The position numbers and the translations under genes are program-made. 64,000 nucleotides of DNA from Streptomyces cellulosae (GTDB lineage: Bacteria > Actinomycetota > Actinomycetes > Streptomycetales > Streptomycetaceae), in assembly GCA_014655195.1 (NCBI GenBank), contig BNBH01000026.1, positions 23,100 to 87,099 of the forward strand, given 5' to 3'. The number at the start of each line of letters is the position of its first letter. Positions within the stretch are counted from its first letter, which is position 1. Below the pieces are notes generated by a model. The model saw only the letters and a list, made by a program, of their open reading frames with translations, was not told where the DNA came from and ran no database searches. This document shows positions 1 through 9,888 of this stretch, piece after piece.

Positions 1-73
1 GTCAGAGAATCGTCAAATAGATTTCCGCAGGCAACTTCATGCACTGGGCAGGCGCGTGCAGAGAAACAAGAAA

Positions 74-111
74 GAGGCTCTGCCGGATCGTTCCCATTCC
101 GGCAGAGCCTC
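74..111 (-). terminator. Rho-independent-like terminator hairpin
   Basis: A perfect 14-bp stem (74-87 with 98-111) encloses a 10-nt loop. On the minus strand it is followed by a T-rich stretch (complement of 61-73). It lies 39 nt beyond the stop of the minus-strand gene ending at 150, so it most likely ends that transcript. Confidence 0.7.
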
Positions 112-149
112 GTTCTTCTGCTGGTTGCTCTGATTTCTTTTCCGCGGGG

Positions 150-992
150 TTACGAGTGTGTTCCGAGCGAGGTGAGGACATCCTCCCCGTGGTAGTACGC
201 GCGCCCGCGCACACTCTGCCGGCGCCACCGGTCCTCGCTCGCACGGCGGTAGACGCTGCCCGGGGCGAGGCCCCACAGACGGGCGATGTCACGTGCCGTC
301 ATCCAGCGCACCGGCTGCTCCCGCCGCGCGGGGCGGCTGCCGCGGCGGAGCCATTCCTGCCCGGACCAGCGGTGCGCCGGCTCGCTGTCGCAGCCCACCT
401 CGACCGTGTCGCCGGAGCCGGACCGCACCTCCGCCCTCAGCGTTCCTCCGCAGCCCGGAACCACGCAGGCGCCGACCGGCAGCCGGCGTCTCGGGGCGGG
501 GTCGATCACCCGTCGCGCCCGCCGGACGCACCCTGTGACCTCGGACGACAGGTCGGCCACGGCCGGGTGCGCGACGAGCCAGTCGATGTGCCGGAGCAGG
601 AAGCCGGCCATGTGCGCGACGGTGTCCGGCGGAGCGCTCACCCGCCGTTCGTCGATCACCAGCGCGGCCCAGGACCTCAGGGTGGCGACGATGACGGAAC
701 GGGCCTCGGCCGCGGCCGTGTTGAAGGGCAGTCCGGGCAGCGGGCCACCGGACGTGCGGTCGCGGGGCCGGTCGGTTCCGGTGAGCAGACCGCCGCACTC
801 CTCATGGAGACGGGGCAGCCGTCGCAGGTCGTGGGTGAGCCGTAGCGCACAGGGCGGGCAGAGCCGGCCGCCCTGTGCGGCGAGATCGCGGGCGCGGTCC
901 GCCGCGCCGTGCCGGCAGGCCGCCCCCTCGCACTCCGCCGGCTGTGTCGTGGCCCGTTCGTTCTTGATGATGTCCGTGGATCGGTATGTCAT
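150..992 (-). CDS. Hypothetical protein with cysteine pairs and a C-terminal HTH-like region
   Basis: The product is about 280 residues. The N-terminus has Cys21, Cys26 and a CPPC pair (Cys45/Cys48), which could bind zinc. The middle has a second set of cysteines (CVVPGC, then VGCDSEPAHR), again ribbon-like. The last 55 residues (ARDIARLWGLAPGSVYRR) look like a winged-helix/HTH of the kind found in phage and integrative-element proteins. I chose ATG 992 because GGTGGGGG precedes it; a GTG at 1001 is in frame. Function is unknown, and the DNA-binding role is inferred from the HTH alone. A terminator follows the gene. Confidence 0.6.
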   Translation of the reverse strand: MTYRSTDIIKNERATTQPAECEGAACRHGAADRARDLAAQGGRLCPPCALRLTHDLRRLPRLHEECGGLLTGTDRPRDRTSGGPLPGLPFNTAAAEARSVIVATLRSWAALVIDERRVSAPPDTVAHMAGFLLRHIDWLVAHPAVADLSSEVTGCVRRARRVIDPAPRRRLPVGACVVPGCGGTLRAEVRSGSGDTVEVGCDSEPAHRWSGQEWLRRGSRPARREQPVRWMTARDIARLWGLAPGSVYRRASEDRWRRQSVRGRAYYHGEDVLTSLGTHS

Positions 993-1136
993 ATCCCCCA
1001 CCGCTCAGCAGTGGGGCGAACGTATTTCGGGCATGATGAACGGGCAAGCGAAGGCCGGTCATATGTCGTCGATCTGTACCGGCCCTACGATTTCCTTGAG
1101 GGATCTGTTCGCGCGATGTCCTGTGCCGATGCCGCC

Positions 1137-1874
1137 TCAGATCTTGAGGTGTTCGGAGATACCGTCCAGAACGCACTCGAGACCGGTTTCGAACTGCCAC
1201 TGCAGGTCGTCCTTACGTCCGGCCTCGCCGATGTAACGCTCGTACATCGGGAAACGGCCCGTGCTCAGAAGCCAGGCCATCTGAGAGGCGAGTCCCGACC
1301 TGGCCTCCTCCCGGCTGGACCACCCTCGCACGCGCAGCAACTGGGTCACGCCGACCTCGGCGTTGACCGCGCCGTGCACGTACGACGTGACCGTGCTGTA
1401 GACCACCATCGCCGTGTCGGCGTCCAGCCCGAGGCCGTCGAGCGCGGCCAGGGCGGCCTCCGGAACGGCCAGTTGGTTCGGCGTCGGGGCGCACCAGGTG
1501 GCCCGGGTGACCCAGGAGTGGCGGAGGAGGACCTCCCTGATGCGCAGGGCGAGCGTGTGCATGGTCGTGCGCCAGTTGCCGGTCTCGCCCGGCAGATCCA
1601 TCTCCGCGTAGACGAAGTCGACCATGAGCTCGATGAGCTCGTCCTTGCCGGTCACGTAGCGGTACGCGGCCATGGGGGCGACGCCCAGCTCGGTGGCCAG
1701 GCGCCGCATCGTGACCGCGTCCAGTCCCTCCGCGTCGGCGACGGCCACCGCGGCCTTGGCGATACGCCGGGGCGTGAGCGTGGTGCGGGGCGCGGGTGCG
1801 GGCCGTTCGAGGCGCTCCCACACGGAGACGTGGTCCTTGTCGTGGGCCTGTGCCTGTCGCTCCTGGGAGGGCAT
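1137..1874 (-). CDS. TetR-family transcriptional repressor
   Basis: This 245-residue protein has a TetR N-terminal HTH at about residues 32-80 (LTPRRIAKAAVAVADAEG... then GVAPMAAYRYV) and a C-terminal ligand domain of the tetracycline-repressor type (HSWVTRA, YVHGAVNAE). It is divergent from the flavin reductase/exporter/old-yellow-enzyme set at 2007-5491, with a perfect operator between them. By family behaviour it probably represses that set and itself until an aromatic or electrophilic ligand binds. The start at 1874 gives the usual short tail before the HTH; the open frame continues upstream but without family resemblance. Confidence 0.85.
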   Translation of the reverse strand: MPSQERQAQAHDKDHVSVWERLERPAPAPRTTLTPRRIAKAAVAVADAEGLDAVTMRRLATELGVAPMAAYRYVTGKDELIELMVDFVYAEMDLPGETGNWRTTMHTLALRIREVLLRHSWVTRATWCAPTPNQLAVPEAALAALDGLGLDADTAMVVYSTVTSYVHGAVNAEVGVTQLLRVRGWSSREEARSGLASQMAWLLSTGRFPMYERYIGEAGRKDDLQWQFETGLECVLDGISEHLKI

Positions 1875-1924
1875 CGCGTGGCTTCCTTCCGCCGGACGGT
1901 CTGTGTACAGCGTATCAGCCGTGG

Positions 1925-1952
1925 ACAACGTACACTTCCCCGTGTACGTTGT
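1925..1952. promoter_or_regulatory. Operator candidate for the divergent TetR gene
   Basis: There is a perfect inverted repeat, ACAACGTACAC (1925-1935) and GTGTACGTTGT (1942-1952), with a 6-bp centre. It sits in the 132-bp gap between the divergent TetR and flavin reductase genes. Related GTACA/GTACAC half-sites flank it. The assignment to this TetR is inferred from position and symmetry. Confidence 0.7.
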
Positions 1953-2006
1953 ACGTCGAGGATACGTCGTACACATTCGGATCGTGCACCTTCGGAGGTT
2001 CCTTCC

Positions 2007-2606
2007 ATGGCTGGCACCAGTGACGGCCCCCTGCGGACCGCAGTGATCATCGGCAGTACCCGGGACGGCCGCTTCGGCCCCGTCGTGACGGACTGGATCA
2101 CGGGCCACATCGCCGAGCGTGAGGACATGACGGCCGACGTGATCGACCTTGTGGCCACGCCGCTCCCCACCGTTTTCCCGGCCTTCGGGCAGCCGCCCTC
2201 CGCCGAGGTGGTGGTGCAGCTGGGCGAGGTGTCGCCGAGGCTGGCCGCGGCCGACGCCTTCGTGATCGTCACTCCGGAGTACAACCACAGCTTCCCGGCG
2301 GCACTGAAGAACGCCATCGACTGGCACAACGAGCAGTGGCACGCCAAGCCGGTGGGATTCGTCTCCTACGGCGGCCTGTCCGGAGGCCTGCGCGCCGTCG
2401 AGCAGCTCCGCGTCGTCCTCGCCGAACTGCACGCCGTGACCATCCGCAACACGGTCAGCTTCCACAACTACGGCGAGGTCTTCGGGGGCGACGGGAAGCC
2501 GGCGGACCCCGGCTGTGATGTCGCCGCCAAGGCGATGCTCGACCAGCTCACCTGGTGGGGCCACGCGCTCCGGGACGCCAAGGCCGTCCGCCCGTACGCC
2601 GTCTGA
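2007..2606 (+). CDS. NAD(P)H-dependent FMN reductase
   Basis: This 199-residue flavodoxin-fold reductase has the phosphate-binding loop GSTR at residues 16-19, the TPEYNHSFPAALKNAID flavin/active-site segment, and the VSYGG motif. These are typical of the NADPH-dependent FMN/quinone reductase family. It is the first gene downstream of the TetR operator and is 30 bp upstream of a DHA2 exporter, followed by an old yellow enzyme. Together they look like a detoxification set for quinones or nitro/enone compounds: reduce, reduce, export. The start ATG 2007 is preceded by GGAGG at 1995-1999. Substrate is not determinable from sequence. Confidence 0.85.
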   Translation: MAGTSDGPLRTAVIIGSTRDGRFGPVVTDWITGHIAEREDMTADVIDLVATPLPTVFPAFGQPPSAEVVVQLGEVSPRLAAADAFVIVTPEYNHSFPAALKNAIDWHNEQWHAKPVGFVSYGGLSGGLRAVEQLRVVLAELHAVTIRNTVSFHNYGEVFGGDGKPADPGCDVAAKAMLDQLTWWGHALRDAKAVRPYAV

Positions 2607-2636
2607 CGCCCCCTGCCACGGAAGCCCGAGGTTGTG

Positions 2637-4205
2637 ATGACGGCCCGTCCGACCGCAGCGCCCACCCCGCCCGACCGCGCCGGCCTGCCCCGGCTCGGCG
2701 TCTTCGGCCTGATGCTGGGCATCTTTCTGGCGACGCTCGACGGCCAGATCGTCAGCACGGCGCTGCCCACCATCGTGGGCGACCTGGGGGGACTCGAGCA
2801 CTTCTCCTGGTCGGTGACGGCCTACCTGCTCACCATGGCCGCCGCCACCCCGTTGTGGGGCAAACTCGGAGACCTCCACGGCCGCAAGGGCGCCTACAGC
2901 AATGCCGTGGTGCTCTTTCTGATCGGCACAGTTCTGTGCGGTCTGGCCCAGAACATGGGTCAGCTCATCGCCTTCCGGGCCGTGCAGGGTCTCGGAGCCG
3001 GCGGACTCATGGTGGGCGCGCTCTCGGTGATCGGCGTTCTGGTGCCCCCGGAGGGACGTGGCCGCATCCAGTCGATGGTGGGCGTCATGATGCCCGTCGC
3101 CTTCGTCGGCGGCCCGCTCCTCGGCGGACTCGTCACCGAGCACCTGGACTGGCGCTGGACGTTCTACGTCAACGTCCCCGTCGGTCTCGTCGCTCTGCTG
3201 GCCGTCGCCAAGGGAGTGCGGCTGCCCGCACAGCGCGTCCCCGGGCACGTCGACTACGTCGGCGCCGCTCTTCTCACCAGCGGTGTCCTGGCCCTCACCC
3301 TGCTCGCCGGGTGGGCCGGCACCACGTACCCCTGGCTGTCCTGGCAGATCTCCGCGCTCGCGGCCCTGGTCGTGGTGAGCCTCGCCTGGTTCGTCCGGGT
3401 GGAACGGCGCGCCGTCGAACCGATCACCCCGCCCCGGCTGTTCGCCCGGCGGGAGTTCACCCTCGCCCAGGTGCTCAGTCTCCTCGTGGGCGCGATCCTC
3501 ATCTCCGTCGTCAACTACCTCCCTCAGTACATGCAGTTCGTACAGGGCGCGTCGCCCACCGCCAGTGGCATGCTGATCCTGCCGCTGATGCTCGGCATGC
3601 TGTCGGCACAGCTGACCACCGGGCGGCTCATGGACCGCGGCGGGCTGGACCGCGTCGTGCCGCTCACCGGCTCCCTCGCCACCGTCGCCGGCGCGCTGCT
3701 GCTGCTCCTGCTCGGCACGGACACCCCCCTCGCCGTGGCCTCGGCCCTCACCCTCGTGGCCGGCGTCGGCATCGGGATGCTGATGCAGAGCACCCTGCTC
3801 ACCACCATGAACAACGCCGATCCCCGCGACATGGGGGCCGCCACCGGCACCGTCACCCTGGTGCGCACCATCGGCGGCTCTCTCGGCGTCGCCGTCCTCG
3901 GCGCCGTGCACAGCAGCCGTACGTCCGGCGTCCTCGCCGGCCGGCTCGGCGGCGACACGGAACAACGGCTGACCATCGGCGGCGAATTGACCCCCGCCGC
4001 GTTGGCAGATATGCCCCGGGAGGTGCGCGACGCCGTCGGGCAGGCGGTGAGCAGCGGACTGCACGGCGTGGTGACCGGCGCGGCCCTCCTGGCGGTGTGC
4101 GCGTTCGCCACGGCGTGGTTCATCCGCGCGGCGCCGGCCGCCCGGCCGTCTGAAACCCCGGCGGCCGCCGAGAAGGGCGCGGTCCGCTCCTCACCGGCGG
4201 ACTGA
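2637..4205 (+). CDS. MFS drug exporter, DHA2 (14-TMS, EmrB/QacA) family
   Basis: This 522-residue integral membrane protein opens with the family signature LDGQIVSTALPTI in TM1 and has WGKLGDLHGRKG between TM2 and TM3. The length and about 14 hydrophobic segments match the DHA2 subfamily of proton-driven multidrug exporters. It follows the FMN reductase gene by 30 bp and is probably co-transcribed with it. ATG 2637 lies 5 nt after GAGG; GTG 2634 is an alternative. The reductase and ene-reductase neighbours suggest a redox-active aromatic substrate, which is an inference. Confidence 0.88.
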   Translation: MTARPTAAPTPPDRAGLPRLGVFGLMLGIFLATLDGQIVSTALPTIVGDLGGLEHFSWSVTAYLLTMAAATPLWGKLGDLHGRKGAYSNAVVLFLIGTVLCGLAQNMGQLIAFRAVQGLGAGGLMVGALSVIGVLVPPEGRGRIQSMVGVMMPVAFVGGPLLGGLVTEHLDWRWTFYVNVPVGLVALLAVAKGVRLPAQRVPGHVDYVGAALLTSGVLALTLLAGWAGTTYPWLSWQISALAALVVVSLAWFVRVERRAVEPITPPRLFARREFTLAQVLSLLVGAILISVVNYLPQYMQFVQGASPTASGMLILPLMLGMLSAQLTTGRLMDRGGLDRVVPLTGSLATVAGALLLLLLGTDTPLAVASALTLVAGVGIGMLMQSTLLTTMNNADPRDMGAATGTVTLVRTIGGSLGVAVLGAVHSSRTSGVLAGRLGGDTEQRLTIGGELTPAALADMPREVRDAVGQAVSSGLHGVVTGAALLAVCAFATAWFIRAAPAARPSETPAAAEKGAVRSSPAD

Positions 4206-4372
4206 GCGCCGCCACAACCGGCGAGCGGTGGACGGCGGAGGCACGAGCCGGCCCGCCCGACCACGCGAGCCGGCCGCCCATGCACCGGAGCACCTCTCAC
4301 CATCCGAGCCGCCGGCCGCACGGTGGAACCCCCGCCGCCGTGCGGCCGGCCCCAGAACTGAGGCGATCACCC

Positions 4373-5491
<1,119 letters not shown>

Positions 5492-5607
5492 CGCCGCACG
5501 CGGCGCCCGTGTCACCTGTCCGGGGCGCGGGCGCCGCCCGGGGAGCGGCTGTCACGCTCGGTTACTATGCTTCTTTCGTGCCGGAACCGGCCGGTAAGGG
5601 GCGCACG

Positions 5608-6531
5608 ATGACCGACGGACTGAGACACGTGACCACCACGCGTTACGTCATGCCCCTGCACTCCGGAGGGTCCGTCCCCGGCGTCTTCGAAGCCGACGAC
5701 CTGGGCACCTACGTCGTCAAGTTCACCGGCTCCGCGCAGGGCCGCAAGGCGCTGGTCGCCGAGGTGATCGTCGGCGAGCTTGCGCGGGCACTCGGGCTGC
5801 GGTTCCCCGAACTGGTGCTGGTGCACTTCGACCCGGCGATCGCCGACGCCGAACCCCACCAGGAGGTGCGCGACCTGCACGCCTCCAGCGCAGGGGTCAA
5901 CCTCGGCATGGACCATCTGCCGGGCGCCCGCGACCTCACCCCCGAGGCGGCCGAGACGTTCACCGTCGATCCGCTGGAGGCCGGGCGGATCGTCTGGCTC
6001 GACGCGCTCACCGCGAACGTCGACCGCACCGTGCACAGCTCCAACCTGCTGCTGTGGCCCACCCTCGGCGTCGTCCCGCCCCGGCTGTGGCTGATCGACC
6101 ACGGCGCCGCGCTCGTCTTCCACCACCGCTGGGACGCCGGCGACCCGACGAAGGCGTACGACTTCCGCCACCACGCCCTCGGCCGGTACGGACCCGACGT
6201 GCGCGCCGCCGACGCGGAGCTGGCGCCCCGGGTGACGGAGGAGCTGCTGCGGTCGATCGTGGACGAGGTGCCCGACGCCTGGCTGGACGGTGAGCCGGGG
6301 TTCGGCTCGCCCGAGGCGGTCCGCGCGGCGTACGTGGACCACTTGCACGCGCGGGCACGGGCGTCCGGCGCATGGCTGCCCCTCGACTTCCCCACGGCCG
6401 ACCAGATCGCCGCGGAGAACGCCCTCCGCGCGGCACGGACGCAACAGGGCCGGCCGGCCTGGCTCAAGCAGGTGCCGGACCTGCACGGCCGGCCGGCGGT
6501 GGAACAGGACGGGACGGTGCACCTGCGGTGA
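5608..6531 (+). CDS. HipA-like kinase-domain protein
   Basis: This 307-residue protein resembles the stand-alone HipA-family kinases of actinobacteria. It has an ATP-binding region with a conserved lysine (TYVVKFTG), a catalytic-loop-like NVDRTVHSSN (compare N-x-DRH-x-x-N), and a metal-binding-loop-like LIDHGAAL. Full HipA toxins are longer and paired with HipB, and no HipB lies here. Instead the stop overlaps the next small gene. ATG 5608 follows GGTAAGGGG; an in-frame GTG at 5578 is less likely. Upstream, TTACTATGC around 5562 could be part of a -10 region. Substrate is unknown. Confidence 0.7.
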   Translation: MTDGLRHVTTTRYVMPLHSGGSVPGVFEADDLGTYVVKFTGSAQGRKALVAEVIVGELARALGLRFPELVLVHFDPAIADAEPHQEVRDLHASSAGVNLGMDHLPGARDLTPEAAETFTVDPLEAGRIVWLDALTANVDRTVHSSNLLLWPTLGVVPPRLWLIDHGAALVFHHRWDAGDPTKAYDFRHHALGRYGPDVRAADAELAPRVTEELLRSIVDEVPDAWLDGEPGFGSPEAVRAAYVDHLHARARASGAWLPLDFPTADQIAAENALRAARTQQGRPAWLKQVPDLHGRPAVEQDGTVHLR

Positions 6532-6806
6532 CGGCCGACGCACGGCGCGTGGAGATCGAGTACTGCACCCGGTGCCGTTGGCTGCCCCGGGCGGCCTGGC
6601 TGGCGCAGGAGCTGCTGACCACCTTCGAGCAGGAACTGACCGAGCTGGCGCTCAAGCCCGGGACCGGCGGGGTGTTCGTGGTCCGGGTCGGGGACGAGGT
6701 CGTCTGGGACCGGCGGGAGCAGGGCTTCCCGGAGCCGACGGCGGTGAAGCAGGCCGTACGCGACCGAGTGGCCCCGGGGAAACCCCTGGGCCACTCGGAG
6801 AGGTGA
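6528..6806 (+). CDS. SelT/SelW/SelH (Rdx) family selenoprotein-like protein
   Basis: This 92-residue protein has the thioredoxin-like Rdx fold: EIEYCTRCRW with a CxxC motif near the N-terminus, then LKPGTGGVFVVRVG and a GFPEPTAVKQ strand-helix element. Bacterial members use Cys-x-x-Cys where animal SelW has Cys-x-x-Sec, and are thought to act as small thiol-redox proteins. The GTG start overlaps the TGA of the HipA-like gene (GTGA), so the two are translationally coupled. The stop is 18 bp from the convergent malate synthase gene. Confidence 0.8.
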   Translation: MTADARRVEIEYCTRCRWLPRAAWLAQELLTTFEQELTELALKPGTGGVFVVRVGDEVVWDRREQGFPEPTAVKQAVRDRVAPGKPLGHSER

Positions 6807-6824
6807 ACCGCCCGAACGACCGCC

Positions 6825-8450
6825 TCAGCCCTTGAGCTGCTCGTACGCCGGAAGCGTGAGGAAGTCCGCGTAGTCCTCGTCGAGGGCGACCTTCAGCAGC
6901 AGGTCGTGGGCCTGCTGCCAGTTGCCCGCAGCGAACGCCTCCTCGCCGATCTCCGCGCGGATGTCCGCCAGTTCCTCGGCGGCGACCTTGCGGGCCAGCT
7001 CGGCGGTGACCTTCTCGCCGTTGTCGAGGACGACGCCCGCGTTGATCCACTGCCAGATCTGCGAGCGGGAGATCTCCGCGGTGGCCGCGTCCTCCATCAG
7101 ATTGAAGATGGCCACCGCGCCCAGGCCGCGCAGCCACGCCTCGATGTAACGGATGCCGACCTGCACGGCGTTGACCAGGCCCGCGTACGTGGGCCTGGCG
7201 TCGAGCGAGTCGACCGCGATCAGGTCCTCGGCCTTGACGTCGACGTCCTCGCGCAGCCGGTCCTTCTGGTTCGGCCGGTCGCCGAGCACCCGGTCGAAGG
7301 ACTCCATCGCGATCGGCACCAGGTCCGGGTGGGCGACCCACGAGCCGTCGAAGCCGTCGTTCGCCTCGCGGTCCTTGTCCGCCTTCACCTTCTCGAAGGC
7401 GACCTTGTTGACCTCCTCGTCCCGCCGGGACGGGATGAACGCCGCCATGCCGCCGATCGCGTGCGCGCCGCGCTTGTGGCAGGTGCGGACGAGGAGTTCG
7501 GTGTACGCCCGCATGAACGGGGCGGTCATCGTCACCGCGTTGCGGTCCGGCAGCACGAACTTCGGCCCGCCGTCGCGGAAGTTCTTGACGATGGAGAACA
7601 GGTAGTCCCAGCGGCCCGCGTTCAGCCCGGACGCGTGGTCGCGCAGCTCGTGGAGGATCTCCTCCATCTCGTACGCGGCGGTGATCGTCTCGATGAGGAC
7701 CGTGGCGCGGACGGTGCCCTGGGGGATGCCCAGGTAGTCCTGCGCGAACACGAACACGTCGTTCCACAGCCGCGCCTCGAGGTGCGACTCCGTCTTCGGC
7801 AGGTAGAAGTACGGGCCCTTGCCGAGGTCGAGCAGCCGCTGGGCGTTGTGGAAGAAGTACAGGCCGAAGTCGACCAAAGCGCCGGGCACCGGGGTGCCGT
7901 CGGGGCCGGTGAGGTGGCGCTCGTCCAGGTGCCAGCCGCGCGGGCGCATGACGACCGTCGCCAGCTCCTCGTCCGGCCGCAGGGCGTACGTCCTGCCCGT
8001 GCGCTCGTCGGTGAAGTCGATGCGGCGGGTGTAGGCGTCGATCAGGTTGAGCTGGCCGGTGACCACGTTCTCCCAGGTGGGCGCGGACGCGTCCTCGAAG
8101 TCCGCGAGCCACACCTTGGCGCCGGAGTTCAGCGCGTTGATGGTCATCTTGCGGTCGGTCGGGCCGGTGATCTCGACGCGGCGGTCCTCCAGGGCCGGCG
8201 GGGCCGGGGCGACCTTCCAGGAGTCGTCGGCGCGGATCGCGGCCGTCTCCGGGAGGAAGTCGAGGGTGGAGGTGCGGGCGATCTCGGCGCGGCGCTCCGC
8301 GCGCCGGGCGAGCAAGTCGTCGCGCCGGGGCGTGAACCGGCGGTGCAGCTCCGCCAGGAAGGCGAGGGCCGTCTCGGAGAGGACCTCCTCCTGCCGCGGC
8401 AGGGGCTCGGCGTCGACGATGGCCAGCGGGGACGGCGCTGGTGCGGACAT
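6825..8450 (-). CDS. aceB: Malate synthase A
   Basis: This 541-residue protein is the full length of malate synthase A, which condenses glyoxylate with acetyl-CoA to malate. Recognisable segments are IEITGPTDRKM, RPRGWHLDERH, LPKTESHLEARLWN and FIPSRRDEEVN, with the signature LRDHASGLNAGRWDYLFS. It sits beside an IclR regulator, allantoinase and allantoicase, so its likely job here is to consume glyoxylate made from allantoin rather than to run the acetate glyoxylate shunt. The same neighbourhood is known in S. coelicolor. An operator candidate like that of allB lies upstream. Confidence 0.95.
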   Translation of the reverse strand: MSAPAPSPLAIVDAEPLPRQEEVLSETALAFLAELHRRFTPRRDDLLARRAERRAEIARTSTLDFLPETAAIRADDSWKVAPAPPALEDRRVEITGPTDRKMTINALNSGAKVWLADFEDASAPTWENVVTGQLNLIDAYTRRIDFTDERTGRTYALRPDEELATVVMRPRGWHLDERHLTGPDGTPVPGALVDFGLYFFHNAQRLLDLGKGPYFYLPKTESHLEARLWNDVFVFAQDYLGIPQGTVRATVLIETITAAYEMEEILHELRDHASGLNAGRWDYLFSIVKNFRDGGPKFVLPDRNAVTMTAPFMRAYTELLVRTCHKRGAHAIGGMAAFIPSRRDEEVNKVAFEKVKADKDREANDGFDGSWVAHPDLVPIAMESFDRVLGDRPNQKDRLREDVDVKAEDLIAVDSLDARPTYAGLVNAVQVGIRYIEAWLRGLGAVAIFNLMEDAATAEISRSQIWQWINAGVVLDNGEKVTAELARKVAAEELADIRAEIGEEAFAAGNWQQAHDLLLKVALDEDYADFLTLPAYEQLKG

Positions 8451-8584
8451 CAGCTGTCACTTCCTTCGGCGTGCGGGGGGCGCCGGGTGCCGGGCGACCC
8501 GGGTACGGCGGGAGAGGCCCCTGCGCCGGGCAGAGGGCTCACAGAGCTTCTGATCAGTGGATAGTAGTTTCCTCATAGTGGAAG

Positions 8585-8600
8585 TTCAATGTTCTGTTGA
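8585..8600 (-). promoter_or_regulatory. Putative AllR operator upstream of aceB
   Basis: Read on the minus strand, this site begins TCAACAGAAC and continues ATTGAAC. The site before allB (10885-10901) differs at only two positions over 19 bases, with the same AGAAC centre between TTCAAC/GTTGAA-like arms. It lies about 135 bp upstream of the aceB start. Binding by the IclR regulator between the two genes is inferred. Confidence 0.55.
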
Positions 8601-8612
8601 TGTCGAGAGTCC

Positions 8613-9212
8613 TCATTCAAGGTGCGTCAGATCGGCCTCCGTGTCGATGTCGTACGCCTCCGCGACATCACCGCACTCGACCAGTTCCACGGCGTCCGCG
8701 TGCTCCTTGAGGTAGGCGCGTGCGCCCTGGTCGCCCGTGGCGGTCGCGGCGATCCCCGCCCAGTGCTCGGCGCCGAACAGCACCGGATGCCCGCGGACGC
8801 CGTCGTACGCCGCCGAGACCAGCGAGCGCGGCGACCGGTACGCGCGCCGCACCCGGGCCACCGCCTCCGCGCCGATCCCCGGCTGGTCCACCAGCAGTAC
8901 GAGCGCGGCCCGCGTGCCCGTGCCGGCGAGCGCGGTCAGCCCGGCCCGCAAGGACGTGCCCATGCCCTGCTCCCAGTCCGGGTTGTCGATGAGCGCGCAG
9001 TCCGGCAGCGCCGCGCGGGCGCGCACCTCCTCGGCGCGCGCCCCCAGCACCACGTGCACGCTCGCGCAGCCGCCCGCGCGCAGCACCTCCGCCGCGTGCT
9101 CCACGAGGAGCCGCCCCCGGTGGGGGAGCAGCCCCTTGGGGCGCCCGCCGAGCCGTCGTCCGCCGCCCGCGGCCAGCAGCAGGCCGGCCACCCGGTTCTC
9201 GTCGTCCGTCAT
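8613..9212 (-). CDS. MobA/MocA-like nucleotidyltransferase family protein
   Basis: This protein of about 199 residues has the GlaLLLAAGGGRRLGGRPKGLL-type nucleotide-binding start (GG-R-x-G-x-x-K), NPDWEQGMGTSLRAG, and the LLVDQPGIG metal-binding segment. These place it with MobA/MocA molybdenum-cofactor nucleotidyltransferases. In purine-degradation loci such proteins serve maturation of the molybdoenzyme xanthine dehydrogenase; no xdh gene is in this window, so that link is inferred. ATG 9212 was preferred to an upstream start (9230) because it sits close to the fold's first strand. It is co-directional with aceB, 162 bp away. Confidence 0.75.
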   Translation of the reverse strand: MTDDENRVAGLLLAAGGGRRLGGRPKGLLPHRGRLLVEHAAEVLRAGGCASVHVVLGARAEEVRARAALPDCALIDNPDWEQGMGTSLRAGLTALAGTGTRAALVLLVDQPGIGAEAVARVRRAYRSPRSLVSAAYDGVRGHPVLFGAEHWAGIAATATGDQGARAYLKEHADAVELVECGDVAEAYDIDTEADLTHLE

Positions 9213-9418
9213 GCGTCCTGCATACCCCACCCGGAGCCGCCCGTCCGGGCGTCCGGCGGACGGATGCCCCGGGCCACGGTGTCACGCTGCGGAACAAGTC
9301 GATGACGCAGCGGACTGGCGCAAAGGCCCCGGGGTGGCGTTTACTGGCGCGCACCGGTCCGCGGGGGCGCGTAGGACCGGTCAGGGGAGGCGCACGACGA
9401 CCTGCCAGGGGGAGGACC

Positions 9419-9733
9419 GTGTTGCGAGGCGTGGACCAGAGGTGTGTGCCCGGCAGTCAGGTGGACCCGCGTGTGGCGGAGCTGCGCTCCGCGGTGGCCC
9501 GCTTACGCCGCCAACTGGCCGCACACCGTGCGGACTTCCGGGACCGGGGCATCGCGGAGGAGGCGCTCGCCACGCTGGCGGGGCTGGCCGCGGCCGACCG
9601 TCCCGACATCCCGATGCTGCGCCGCTCCCTGCTGCTCGTCGCCGGAGCCATCGGCTCGGTGAGCGCGCTGGGCGAGGGGCTGCGGCAGCTCCGCGAGGCG
9701 GTCGACCTCTTGGGACCGTCACCGAAGGTGTGA
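9419..9733 (+). CDS. Small DUF5955-like protein with a TTA codon
   Basis: This predicted 104-residue soluble, helix-rich protein (ELRSAVARLRRQL, IAEEALATLAGL, LRRSLLLVAGAIGSVSALGEGLRQLREAV) resembles a Streptomyces family of unknown function. GTG 9419 is preceded by GGGGGAGG. Codon 29 (9503-9505) is TTA, the rare leucine codon read only by the bldA tRNA, so expression is likely tied to development. It stands alone between two minus-strand genes of the allantoin region. No function can be assigned. Confidence 0.7.
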   Translation: MLRGVDQRCVPGSQVDPRVAELRSAVARLRRQLAAHRADFRDRGIAEEALATLAGLAAADRPDIPMLRRSLLLVAGAIGSVSALGEGLRQLREAVDLLGPSPKV

Positions 9734-9888
9734 CGTACGGGTGTTCGGGGCGTCGGTCGTGCGGGGCGATGCGTGGGACGCGCGTGTGACGCAAGGTGAG
9801 TGCGGTGCGCGCCCGAGGGCGGGGCGAGCGCGGCGTGCGCCCGGCGTGGTGAGCGTGGGCGCCCCGTACGCGGGACCCGAACGCCCCC

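Noticed and set aside
1..60. Possible tRNA or att site at the window start
   Set aside because: No cloverleaf or T-arm consensus could be built in this stretch, and no matching repeat was seen elsewhere in the window.
9813..9888. Possible small gene between the DUF5955-like gene and allR
   Set aside because: Several frames are open but none has protein-like composition or a ribosome-binding site; it is most likely a 3' spacer.
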